DNA of 64,000 nucleotides from NCBI GenBank assembly GCA_013399305.1, contig VXAI01000019.1:4092491-4156490 (forward strand), read 5' to 3'. Shown here piece by piece: positions 12,517 through 23,306 of the stretch (the stretch's first letter is position 1; each line of letters starts with the position of its first letter). Position numbers and translations under genes: made by a program. The DNA is from Rostratula benghalensis. Its lineage: Eukaryota > Chordata > Aves > Charadriiformes > Rostratulidae. The notes beneath the pieces were generated by a model, which worked only from the letters and a program-made list of their open reading frames with translations, made no database searches and was not told the origin of the DNA.

Positions 12517-12645
12517 ATAGAATCATAGAATGGTTTGGGTTGGAAGAGACCTTAATGATCATCTAGTTCCAACCCCCTGCCATGGGCAGGGACACCTCCC
12601 ACCAGATCAGGTTGCTCAATTCCCCATCTAGCCTGGGTTTGATGT
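12517..12645 (-). mobile_element. CR1 3' end fragment, minus orientation
   Basis: ATAGAATCATAGAATGGTTT followed by GGGTTGGAAGAGACC and CACCTCCCACCAGATCAGGT, the reverse complement of the CR1 3' terminus. It is a short 5'-truncated copy downstream of TLR3, within or close to its 3' untranslated region. Confidence 0.93.
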
Positions 12646-12744
12646 ATTAATAAATATGCAATAAAATTACCCCATAACTCAAGTCTGTACTTTCAAAATG
12701 CTCTTCTGCCAGCTCTATGAATTTCATTAGGAAAGACATTTCAC

Positions 12745-13186
12745 TAGGGCAACAAAGATGATGGAGGGATTAGAGCATCTCCCTGATGAGGAAAGGCTGA
12801 GAGAGCTGGGACTCTTGAGCCTGGAGAAGAGAAGCTGAGGGGAGACCTTAGTAATGCTCACAAGTATCTGAAGGGTGGGTTGAAGGAGGATGGAGCCAGA
12901 CTCTTCTCAATGGTTCCCAGTGACAGGACAAGGAGGAATGGGCACAAGCTGGAACATGGGAAGTTCCATTCAAATATGAGGAAAAATTTGTTTGGGGTGA
13001 GGGTGGCAGAGCCCTGGCAGAGGCTGCCCAGGGAGGGTGTGGAGTCCCCTTCTCTGGAGACCTTCAAGCCCCATCTGGATGCAGTCCTGAGTGATGTGCT
13101 CTGGGCAACCCTGCTTTAGCAGGGGAGTTGGACTGGATGGGCTCTAGAGGCCCCTTCCAACTCTGACAATTCCATGATTCCATGAG
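12745..13186 (+). mobile_element. CR1 3' part, followed by A-rich tract
   Basis: Reads from a broken reverse-transcriptase C-terminus (LRELGLLSLE-type frame) through CCCTGGCAGAGGCTGCCCAG to GACAATTCCATGATTCCATG. An A-rich tract (about 13186-13216) follows. The element is antisense to TLR3 and lies 0.8-1.2 kb downstream of its stop codon. Confidence 0.92.
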
Positions 13187-13973
13187 TAAAAAAAAAATAA
13201 AAAAAATAAAAATTTTAAAGTAAAAATTACATCAGCTGACTGAAAATCTGAAACGTTTTTCAGATTTTTTTTTTGGACTGACAGCCTGAATATCTGTTTT
13301 AGATAGTCACCAGCACTAGCCCCATCCAGAATGCATAAACAGCCCTTCACTGCATGTTCTGAACAGGCTGCCCACAGGGTCAGGTTTCTTTCTGTGGCTT
13401 TGTCTTAAAACAAAGGTTTTAAACCTCACTTGGAAACTCTGCTATGTTTCTTGATTTCAACTACAGAAATAACTGTCCACGCTACTTACTGTGCTTCCCA
13501 TGGAAAGCTTTCCAATTTTAGTTTCACTGAATCTCCCCCTTGTGTTATGAAAGCAAGCAGTAGTATCCACTCTACCTTCTACAGAATAATTTGCTATTTT
13601 ATCAGTAGTGCATGCTCTTTTGCATATTCCTTTGAAGTAGAGTGTCTATGTTTTCTCTGCACTTTATCTGATGGACACTGTTTCTAGGACATCGGTCATT
13701 CTCACTGCTTTTCAGAATTTCAACCACATTTTTGATCCACAGACTGGAATGACTATCAATCATGATCCATATTAACATCTCACTTCAGTGCAGGTAAATT
13801 AAAATATCGGCAAAAACTGGATATAGACAAGAAAATTTAAATTATAGTGACTCTTACCTATCTTTCCAGCATGACAAACTTTTTTAAAGTCTTTTGGGGG
13901 GGCTTGTTAGTTTCCCAATGACAGAAAATAGTCAATAAAATGACCCCTTAATTAAAATCTGTACCTTAAAACT

Positions 13974-16900
13974 TCACTGCGCTCTACTATTAGATTTAAG
14001 TGCCATCACTAATTGCTGATGAAATGCACTGACTCGTTCTTCCTGGGCTGGCCAGTTCAAGATGCAGCGAGATCTGAACATTCCTCTCCTCATCTGAAGC
14101 GCGTGATACAACTTGTAATCCTGAATATCCTGAAGAAAGATCAATATGATAGAGTCCCGACTTTGCTCAATAGCTTGCTGACGAGCGTAATACACCTTAA
14201 ACCTGAAACAAGCATAAGACAAAAAAATACGTGTTTTCTTTTGTGTGGAGGGACAAAATGACAAACAGCTCTTTTAACAGCTCACAAAACAGCACACTGC
14301 AAACCTCAGGGGTCTTAATGTCTACTCTATGATATAGAATTATCATTACTTATATTAAATTAGTTACCTTCTTACTAAAGAAATAAATAGAAATAAAAAA
14401 GTAACCTGAGTCTACTGTCTTGATACAGCCCTGTTTAGCAAGGTTCCCTTCTTTTCAAGATCACTACATAAGAGAGGTGAAAAGACTCATTCAAAGGCAA
14501 ATAAAAATCATCCTTGAATGCTAGTGATCTCTCCCCATTATTGCTGTATTTCAAATATATAATTTTAAGGAAAGCAGTCTGCACGGGTGGCAGCTTGAAT
14601 TCTGGAAGAAAATACATTGACTGTAAGATTTGAATTTCTGCTGGTGCACATGTGGGGCAATTAACTTTATTAACTTAGGAATTACCCTGAAGTTACAATA
14701 CAGTAAATATATGAAAGTAGAATTTGCGTGGTATTTTTAATACAGTAAATATATGAAAGTAGAATTTGCATGGTACTTTTTATTAAATAGCATTTTTGAC
14801 TAAATTACAGAACAAAAAATATTAACTTCTTTAAAAAATCTACTAATAAATTTCCCCCCTTACATTTAAAATTGTATGTATCCTACTCACTTTTTGCACC
14901 AGGGATCCTGCAAGAGGTGTTCAGTCACAACAAAAATAACCTTCCTGCTCTTTCTTATACTGTCAGCTGTGGCTTCGAATTCAGATATGCCCGCTTCAAA
15001 GTCCCGTTCTTCTAAACAAAACCGAATTTGGAAGTGGTTATTTTCTTCCAGAGACATTAAATTCTTAGACACCCAAGCCCTGTCCTGCCTTGCATGAATA
15101 ACGTAGGCATCAAACTCAAACTCTTCCTGGTGTCTGTCCAGTTCTTTAAAGCCAAGTACTCGATGTACGGAAATATTCCAGTAGAAAGCTATTCTCCACC
15201 CTTCGAAATGGATGGTAAGAACAGTAAAAATTACTAGCATGACAACAGTGCTAGTGATCACGAAGAGAAGTTTAAATGGAGCGCTGTCTTTGCAGGTTGA
15301 GCTGTCAAAATGCAGCACCAGACTCCCGTGATATTTAGGTGGGGTGTTGCAAACGTAGCGGGACTTCAGCTCGGGTACATACGCTTGGGTGACGTTGAGC
15401 CAATCAGCAAACCAAGCGATGCTTTCGCAGGTGCAGTCGAAAGGATTGGAATCCATCCTTAGTACCTTCAAGCTCTTGAAAGCAGGGCCAAACACTTTTT
15501 CTTCCACTGAGGTTATCAGATTTTTCTGCAGGTTCAATGAGTGCAGAGAGACTTGGTCATCAAAAAGAGTGGCTGGAAGCAAATTCAAATTATTCGATCC
15601 TAAATCCAGGCATTTTAATTGAGACAGACCCTTGAAAACCTGAACTGGAATCTCATCGAGCCCATTGGATTTTAAATTAAGAATACCCAAGCTGGGAAGA
15701 CTTTTTAAAAAAAGAACAGGGCCACCTGGATTTGCCTGTTTCCAGAGTCGCGCTAAATTATTGTGCTCCAAATCCAGAATGTCAAGTTTGTGAAGTCCAT
15801 CAAACAAGTCTTCTTTTATGTTTGCTATGTTGTTATTGCTGATGTCCAGGACGGTCAGATTTCGTAGAGGATGAAAAGGTGAAGGAGAAACTGCCAGATT
15901 ACTGCAACCTACCTTCCTCAGCATCAGCTTCCTAAGGCTTGGGACAAAAATGAAGGATTCGCTTCGCAAAGCCAGGTTTTTATTATAGGAAAGATAAATA
16001 TCTTGTATGTTATTGAGACCTTTAAACTCATGACCTGTGAGCTCTTGACTGATTTCATTGAGGCCAAGATCGAGAATTTTCAGGTGCCTCAAGGAGGAAA
16101 AGGCCCCACTTCCTATTGTAGATATTCTTGTTTTTGTGAGGTTGAGAACCTGCAAACTGGAATTAGCAAGCGATGAAAAAGTTTTATTAGTTATTCTTTG
16201 TAAGTTTATGTTGCAGTTGCAGAGACTCAGGTATTTCAGGTTGTTCAGACCTGTAAACGTGTTGGCAGTAATTCCTGGAAATTTGTTATTATCCATTATG
16301 AGGTATTCCAGGTCATATAACCAATGAAAAGAAAAATCCTCAATTTTCCCAGTAATTGAATTGATCAGAGTCAGATGTTTGAGGCTGGATAACCCGTGAA
16401 ATAAACGTGCAGATATATGAATGTTAGTATTTTTCAGGTTTAAGTATTGTAAGTTTGAAAGCCACAGAAATGAGTCATCTTCTATCGAAGACAGGGGATT
16501 TTGGGAAAGGTTTAAAATGGTAAGATTTGTTCCTTGCAGTCCCCGGAAAGTTGAGTTGCCAATGTACGACAGCTTCACACGGCTCAGGGAGAGGTTCTGA
16601 ATCCCTGTGTTTGATAATTCTGTACAAAGCTTCCTCGTGCCATTTTCACCCAGTTCAACGTTGTTCAGGGTGAGGCCAAACAGATTTCCAATCACCTGCA
16701 AACATCCCCTGTGAAACTGAAAGGAGAGGAAAAAGGATTTTGATCTAAACAAGGGGACTATGTAAGAAAGTTGACCTATAAAGCCAAAATTTGCAAAGGT
16801 TTTCAAACGAGATTTTCAAGCAGAATGTGACTCCTACGCTCAGATTTTTCCACAGCCAAATTCAGTCAAACACTTCTTGGAGTTTACACGTCTTGTGATA

Positions 16901-19220
16901 ATAGCTTTAAAATTTGTAACGAGATGATCATAATTCTGAGTAGTAGTCATGCAGAAGAAGATAGAAAGTTGCTTGGTGAGATGCAAATTAATTACAATTG
17001 TGCATCCAACTAGTAAAACTCCAGTTTTACTGGTAAAATTTCTGCACCGGCAGAACCTTAGAAATTGAGATAATCCCTTTCCTCAGCTTGCTTTTCTTGG
17101 TATCTGCTAGGCATAACAATATACCAGTGCAAAAAACCCCACAGATATACTGTAAAAGAGTTACTTAGGACTTCAGAGAGCCGAGAAGAAACCCAGTTTC
17201 TCTGTGTGAGTAGAAGCTACAGTCATTGAACGTGATGCTACACACTTTTTTCCACAGCAAAAAGCACCAGCCTCCATCGTAGCGCTGGCCCCTCACCTTG
17301 ACACAGATTCTAGGTGAGTTGTTAAACACTCCCTTTGTCAGAATGATCCAAATGCAGGAAGCTGCTTTGCAGACAGCAGCACTGTGAAATCAGAGCAGGT
17401 TCAACTGGCATAAGGTATCACTGCCCAAGAAAGGAGCAGTCCCATCTACTTATCCCCGTGCCAGTATGGTTATACACGCAGTGCCACGGTGAACCAGGCA
17501 GGGAACCAGCCCAACAAGCGAACCAAGCCAAAAAGGAGCTGTAGAGCTTCCCCAGTGACCCAGAGCATGGCCTCACTAAAGCTTCTACCAGAAACAGGGA
17601 GGGATGAAGTGGCCAAAGGAAGGAGGACAGTGGGATTGCATCTGAGCAGTGGTACAAGCTTACACCACTTGAAAGTACTCCTGTATTTTCAATCTCCATG
17701 TTCTCTACAAGTCAATCAAGTGGGGGAAAAAAAACCCCAAGCAAATGCAATGCAAATTCAGCAGTCATGTGCTCATGACCTTTATTCAGGTCCCCTCCAA
17801 CCTAAACCATTCTGTGACCTTATGCTGGGGGTCAATCAATTTTTCATCTTCAGCACTCACCATCACTCTCCAAAGAATCATACTGTAACACTGAGAAGTG
17901 GGTCAGGGAGAACAGTGAGATGGGTGGCAGAGAAAACAGCAATTTCATTTTTTTTAAAAGAGTGAGCACACTTTTCTGCAGTGATTTTCTCTCTGGGGTA
18001 CCCCTCAGGCACAAATGAACGTCCTCTTTGACTAACTAGGAAGTGAGACCTGGAGGGTATACCCAGCCTGGCACATTATCACACTTTTTCCCCATCTAGA
18101 AAGTATGTCAGCTGTTCACCATCAGCACGTACAAAAAAAAAAAAAAAAAAAAATCCTGCATAGAAAATAACCCCAAAGGATTCCCAGAGCTACTTAATCC
18201 AGCCCTTGCTTGAGACCTCTGATATACACAGAACCAGTGTTTGCTGATTTCAGTGGGAGAATAACACTTCGGTGTATCATTGCTGGAGGTCAGGAATAAT
18301 GCTGTATACAATAGAATAGATTTCATCTCTGACCTCAGTGGATCAAAAACGTAACGTAAATGCCATGCAATCATAAAGAATAAACCAGGAGAGTTCCATT
18401 TTATGCTTCCCCCTGTTGAATTTCTGCTGAAACACTTCCTACCTCTTTCAGTGGATTGGATGACAAATCAAGACTATTCAGTGAGGCGTTGCTGAGAAAA
18501 GCAAAGTCTTCCTTTTTTAACTCGGTGATTTGATTGCTGTTCAACATGAGCTCATGAAGGTTCTCCAACTGTTGCTGCAATCCTAAAGCTGCTGACTTCA
18601 AAAAATTACGAGATAGGTCCAAAATATTCAAGTTCTGGGGAGAAATGTAAAGGGAAAAGTATACAATCTTTTTTTTTTTATTTTATATAACATTAAATAA
18701 TTTCAAAATATTGCATAAGAGTCTATTAGATTAGAAATTATACTTTATTTACATGAAAAGATGCATTTGTAAAGCTTACCTCCAGAGATTCGAAAGGATC
18801 ATTTTTTACATCTATTCTGTTGTACCCCAGCCAGAGCTCAGTCAGGTTGGTGCAGGAAGCAAAGACTCTGTCGGGGAGCTTATGCAATTCATTGTGTTCT
18901 AAATTCAGAATCCTCAACAGGGGCACGTTTTGGCACAATTCCGGTTGCAGCTTGGAGATGGTGTTGTAGCCTGCGTTCAGGTAGACCAGCTGGCTGTACC
19001 TAGTCAGGTTTGCAGGATTTAGCTGTTTCAGTTGATTATGAGAAATGTCCAAACCCGTGATATTGGTGGGGAGATCAGAAGGGATTTGAGTCAGTTTGAG
19101 GTGACTGCAGTCAGCCACCTCGTTTAGGATCCGACACTGCTGTCCAAGAGATGCCCACAGCAAGCAGACAGACACCAGTCTGACAGACAAGCTTCCCCAC
19201 TGAGGAGCAGCACTTCCCAT
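13974..19220 (-). CDS. TLR3: Toll-like receptor 3, complete coding region in four exons
   Basis: Coding exons: 19220-18780 (147 codons), 18634-18443 (64 codons), 16716-14891 (608 codons plus 2 bases) and 14202-13974 (stop TGA), all with GT/AG borders and continuous phase, giving 895 residues (human TLR3 has 904). Order: signal peptide about 1-26, Cys-flanked N-cap (C29, C38), leucine-rich repeats to about 630, C-cap (C639, C641, C667, C686), one membrane span about 694-715, and TIR domain about 744-890. The double-stranded RNA contacts known in human TLR3 are kept: H40, H61, H109, H529 and N531 here. The BB loop reads RDFEAG, with Ala at 786 instead of the Pro of most TLRs, as in TLR3 generally. 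The receptor works in endosomes and signals through TRIF. The start at 19220 follows a CAG acceptor by 8 bases and is in good context (GCCATGG). Upstream codons in the same frame are intronic. Confidence 0.97.
14203..14890 (-). other. TLR3: TLR3 last intron
   Basis: 688 bp between the donor GTGAGT (14890-14885) and the acceptor TTTCAG (ending at 14203). The split codon (AA|G, Lys820) falls inside the TIR domain. Nothing is recognised in it except a 42-bp tandem duplication. Confidence 0.9.
14698..14781. repeat. 42-bp direct tandem duplication in the TLR3 last intron
   Basis: Two adjacent copies (14698-14739 and 14740-14781) start ATACAGTAAATATATGAAAG and differ at only about two or three positions, so the duplication is fairly recent. 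Confidence 0.93.
16717..18442 (-). other. TLR3: TLR3 third intron
   Basis: 1726 bp between the donor after 18443 (GTAGGA) and the acceptor CTTTCAG before 16716. It holds a small CR1 end fragment (17787-17819) and a poly-A run (about 18133-18153). No coding content was recognised; open frames at 17418-17699 and 17489-17965 have no domain features. Confidence 0.85.
17787..17819 (+). mobile_element. CR1 3' terminal remnant
   Basis: AGGTCCCCTCCAACC then AAACCATTCTGTGACC matches the last part of the CR1 3' end. Too short to say more. Confidence 0.6.
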
Positions 19221-19957
19221 GGCTTTATCTGCAACAGGCAAAACGATCACAGGACAAATGTCAATCATTTCAACACAACCGATATCTTAAACTAAAGACT
19301 AAGCGAGCCAGGCTCAAAAAACACTTAGCTTTATACTAAGCAAACACTCGGTATTTTTCTCCCATAAAGCAGCATTCAGCATTCATTTCTGCAGAAAAAG
19401 TATGTCTAATAATCTCTCTAAATTAAGATTTTTCTTTAAAAAAAAACAGCCTTGCTTTATGTAAAAATAAATATGTTCAAAAAGCTACCAACACTTTATC
19501 ATCAATGCAAATTTCCAACCATTCCCCCTTTCTGATGAATTTTGCATTGTTTTAACATGCACAAAATGCAATTAAAATGGCAAAATATGCATAGTCCCCT
19601 CAACATTAATCACTATTCTCTGAGTTTAATTACATTTTAAATATTTATAGTTGTATCCAGTAAGAATGACTACTATGGCACTTCTTTATTTTACAATTCT
19701 TGCCAGTTTTTGTTTTACAAGCCAGCCACACAAAATTCTACCCCCTCTATCCATCTCATAGTGAAAAGAATACCAGGTGTATGAGAAAGTAAAAGCAGAC
19801 AAAATAAGAGTACCAACCTAATTAGAGAAAACAGTGCAGAAGAGCCAAGGTATAGAGGAAAGCACTGTCCATAGATTCAATACATTTACCCAAAAAACTT
19901 CAGGGAAAACTTAGATATTTAAGAATTGACATACCCCACCCCAGTGCTTTTGAGCAT

Positions 19958-20525
19958 TGCTGTGGTTTAACCCCAGCTGGCAGCTGGGACCCTGCAGCTG
20001 CTCGCTCAGTTCCCCTCCAGTGGGGTGGGGGAGAGAATTAGGAAAGAAAAATTAGGAAAGTAAAAGTGAAGAAGAGTTCAGAGGTTGAGACAAAGACTCT
20101 TAAATAAGTAAAGCAAAAGCCACACATGGAAGCAAAGCAAAACAAGGGGTTCATTCCCTGTTTCCATGGGCAGGCTGGTGTTCAGCATCTCCAGGAAAGC
20201 AGGGTCCATCACAGGTAACAGTGACTTGGGAAGACAGAAGCCATCACTCCCAATGTCTCCCCTTTCTTCCCCCAGCTTTACACACTGAGTGTGACATCCC
20301 ATGGCATGGAATGTCACTGTGGTCAGCTGTCCCAGCTCTGTCCCCTCCCAACTCCTTGTGTCCTCCAAGCCTTCTCACTGGCAGTGTGGTGTGAGGAGCA
20401 GGAGAGCTCAGAAATATCCAAACCCACCAGTGCCCTATCCCACTATTCCTATCCCAAATCCAAAACACAGCACCCCAACAGCCACCAGTAAGAAAGATAA
20501 CTCCATCCCAACTGAAACCATGACA
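19958..20525 (-). mobile_element. Solo LTR of an avian endogenous retrovirus (ERVL-like), minus orientation
   Basis: Read on the minus strand it begins TGTCATGGTTTCAGTTGGGA and ends GGGGTTAAACCAC followed by AGCA, the start and end motifs of a common avian LTR family. Inside are a TATA-like GTGTAAAGCTGGG and CCATGGGATGTCA. No internal retroviral sequence is present, and no matching target duplication is visible (AGCAT left, GTATT right), so one edge may be altered. It lies in the first intron of TLR3, in the same orientation as the gene. Confidence 0.85.
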
Positions 20526-20526
20526 G

Positions 20527-20563
20527 TATTTCCATTAGGAAATTAGGATTTCCCTAATGGAAA
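20527..20563. repeat. Short inverted repeat next to the LTR edge
   Basis: TATTTCCATTAGGAAATTAG is followed by GATTTCCCTAATGGAAAT. The arms pair over about 15 bases. It lies directly outside the right end of the LTR. Confidence 0.6.
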
Positions 20564-20984
20564 TCCACATTCCTGGGTCCACCAGTGCTCTAACCTTCAA
20601 TGGCTTGGTCAGTTTAGGCATTACTTTTCTGATGAATCTAAAACTTTTTTTCATATTTTACTCAGCTTCAGTTTAGTATCCATAAAAATCTAAATTCATC
20701 TGGTGATCTTCTCATACAGTTTTACTGGATAAGGAAGAAAATTAATTCCACACAAATTCTGACTGGAATAGAAGAGCTCAGATGGGTTTGACCACCATGC
20801 TGAGTCACAGAGCTTGTCTAATTAAATAGTATTTCTGCTAATTAAGAGAAGAGTCCAGTGTATATTCCATCACATTCCCTACAGAATTCATCTTTAGCAG
20901 AGGGAGAAAAAATACTTTGGGAGTGCCTCTCAGACTACTTTTCCATGCTTTAGCAGAGAACAGGAAGGTTCCTCTCTTCAATTT

Positions 20985-21055
20985 TTTCTGGGTTTGGTTT
21001 TGGTTTGGTTGGGGTTTTTTTATTTTGTTTTTGGGGTTTTTTGGGTTTTTTTAAT
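20985..21055 (+). repeat. Imprecise T/G simple repeat
   Basis: Repeated TTTTGG-like units, such as GGTTTGGTTTTGGTTTGGTT, followed by longer T runs. Within the inferred TLR3 first intron. Confidence 0.8.
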
Positions 21056-22716
21056 TATAAAGCTTATACTGTCACCTCTGAAGCTTTGAGTGTCTCCATA
21101 ATTTCCATATGCATGTATCTGTATGACCTTCTGCCAACAAATTTGGAACCTACCTACCTGCCAACCTCGATTTACCAATGAGAGGAGTTGAGTCCCAGTG
21201 CAATGGGTTCCCGGTAGAGACGACAATCAGTGCTCCAGTAGAGAACAAGCTATAGAAGGGAATTGAACCTTCCTAGAACTTCAAGGGAATCTAGAAGAGC
21301 TTCTCAAAAGACTTAAGAGGGATATGGGCTTTCTTAGTTCTGCAGCCACGTTTTCCCTTGCTTGTAACCTGTGTTTAATTAACATGACCTACACATTTGC
21401 TCAACAGCAAACAATCCAACAACTGAACCAGCACATTCATACAGAGAAAGAAAAAAAAAAAAAAAAAGGCAAACTTTCGGAACCGATCTTTTTTTAAAGC
21501 AATGAGTTTTGACCACTGTAACAAAATGCTCTTGAGGAACAGAGACAGCAAGCTGCAGCCAAACAGGAGTTTAGTAGGTCAGACCCCAGCAGAATTTGGC
21601 TCCGTAGGTGACCTACCTTTTCAGAGGGCACACATTAGGACTGCTCCAGGGACAAAAAGCCACATTCTAGTGGCCAGAAGGGAACCCTCTGAGAGCCTCT
21701 GTAGGAACAACCTGGCCATCTAGGGAGAAGCATCAGTAAAATCCAACAGGAGGGAGAATAGAAGGAAGGGAAAGAGGGACCTACAAGCATCACAAAGAAT
21801 TGCAAAAGACAGTTTAAAATAAACCTTACTGAAGAAACCAATTCCCTGCTGGGCACTGCATGTGGGCCTGACCCACCTCACCCAGCCTGGCTCTCACTTG
21901 CCACCAGGGAAGGGGAAGGAACAGCAAATAACTGAACTTGGTAATCCTGCAGACAGCCTGATCCACTCCACCTGCTGCTGGACACAGTGTCCCTGCAGCT
22001 GAGGAGAATTAAGGACCACTTGTCCTGCCTCATTCCTCTGCACCCCAGCTGCTGGAAGAGCTAAGAAAAACAAAGAGGGAGCTTCTCTGTAACAACAGTG
22101 TTACCCCTTCTGAGGGTTTGCTTTAGGGAGATCTGGTGGCTGCCAGGCTCATCTTTAAGTTTGAAAGGTGCAAGAAACGTAGCGCAACAAACATAACCAA
22201 GTTCCTTGGCTGATTTCCAGTGAGGCCTTTTTTTCAGCTGGTTTTTCGTTGCAGGAAGTCTGGAGTCAGCTTTAGGTGTTTTATGATTTGGCTGGGGATC
22301 CAGTTTAGAAGCGCCCGTATCAGGCTTCAGGGACAGTGTTCCCGAATAATATTTACTGGGCAAAAGAATGACAGTTTGACTGTTATGAGCAAGAACTTTT
22401 AAAAGCTGGAGAGTTTACAGAATAGCAGGGGAGCCTCCAGCACGTCCCAGGAATAGACACTGACACTTCACTTACATTCCCTTTCCTTGTTTTTTAAAAA
22501 AAAACACCTCCTTGCCAGCTGGGGACACCCCATCCAGGCACAAGCCGCCAAAGCCCACTCATCAAGCAAACAGGAGTGGCACCGACTTTGCCAGCTTGAA
22601 AGTTAATGAGAAATCCAAAATGAAGGAGGTCACCGAAACTCCAGAGAAGCTCTGTGGCTTTGTACCTCTGGTATTCGCGTTTATTGCTAAGAAGTGAAGA
22701 ATGGCATCCACTTACC

Positions 22717-22800
22717 GCTGCGGGCTTTATCCCCTTCACTTTAGGGGCGTCCAGGGACTGCACAACTTTTATCAGGACACAAAAACCGTGAGGAAACGCG
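22717..22800 (-). other. TLR3: Probable non-coding first exon of TLR3
   Basis: On the minus strand, a GC-rich segment ends in GCCCGCAGCG followed by a near-perfect donor GTAAGTGG (22716-22709). Spliced to the acceptor at 19228 it gives a short leader running GCAGCG|ATAAAGCCATGG with no upstream ATG. The right edge is approximate. A TATA-like GATAAAAG lies near 22768-22775, so the true start could instead be nearer 22740. The link to TLR3 is inferred from strand, donor quality, the CpG island and the nearby interferon-response element; no transcript evidence is available. Confidence 0.5.
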
Positions 22801-22821
22801 CTGCCCAGGGCATAGAGAAGC

Positions 22822-22831
22822 GAAACCGAAA
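22822..22831. promoter_or_regulatory. Interferon-stimulated response element (IRF site)
   Basis: GAAACCGAAA is a perfect GAAANNGAAA core, set in AGAAGCGAAACCGAAAGCGG. IRF and ISGF3 factors bind this class of site. It lies about 105 bp upstream of the inferred TLR3 exon 1 donor. Interferon-responsive elements are known in mammalian TLR3 promoters, so site and place agree. Confidence 0.65.
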
Positions 22832-22916
22832 GCGGGAATGGGTTCGCCGCGCCAGGGGGAAGCGGGTTCTGCGGCGGGGAGGCGGTGGCAGCCTCGCCGG
22901 CTGGCGTGGCGAGCAG

Positions 22917-23304
22917 CTCCGCCGGGCCAGCATCCCCCCGAGCCAGCATCCCCCCGAGCCTCCGGGCCAGAACCTCCCCGAGCCTCGGGCCAGCATCCCC
23001 CCGAGCCGCCGGGCCAGCATCCCCCCGAGCCGCCGGGCCAGCATCCCCCAGAGCCTCCGGGCCAGAACCTCCCCGAGCCGCCGGGCCAGCATCCCCCAGA
23101 GCCGCCGGGCCAGAATCGACCCCCTTCCCGACCCGCGGGGCGAGCATCTGAGGAGAAGCGGGGCCATCATCCCCCGAGCGGCGGGGCCACCATTCCCCAA
23201 ACCTCGGGGTGAGCATCTCCCCCAAAACGTGGGCCAGAAACCCCCACAAGCCACCCAGCGTCCCCCTGAGCAGCGGGGCAAGCATGCCCCTGAGACGCCC
23301 AGCA
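22917..23304 (+). repeat. 24-bp CpG-rich minisatellite
   Basis: Units of about 24 bp (CGGGCCAGCATCCCCCCGAG plus CCGC) repeat tightly from 22917 to about 23110 and continue as degenerate copies to about 23304. Unit variants read CAGCATC or CAGAACC or CAGAATC. Open frames through it (263 aa minus; 124 and 203 aa plus) are by-products of the repeat. Confidence 0.92.
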
Positions 23305-23306
23305 TC

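Larger units (their letters stand above)
19229..22716 (-). other. TLR3: TLR3 first intron (inferred)
   Basis: 3488 bp between the inferred donor GTAAGT (22716-22711) of non-coding exon 1 and the acceptor CTGTTGCAG before 19228. It contains a solo LTR (19958-20525) and a G/T-rich simple repeat (20985-21055). The acceptor is clear; the donor assignment is an inference. Confidence 0.6.
22690..23304. promoter_or_regulatory. TLR3: CpG island, probable TLR3 promoter region
   Basis: A sharp GC-rich, CG-dense block between AT-rich flanks, 3.5-4.1 kb upstream of the TLR3 start codon. It holds an interferon-response element, a consensus minus-strand splice donor and a minisatellite. It could also serve a plus-strand transcript (SORBS2 is the expected neighbour), but no plus-strand exon could be shown. 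Confidence 0.6.

Noticed and set aside
22494..23285. 263-residue minus-strand open frame in the CpG island
   Set aside because: It consists of the 24-bp minisatellite read as protein (Ala/Gly/Arg/Pro-rich periodic sequence). There is no start context or domain, and other frames through the repeat are equally open.
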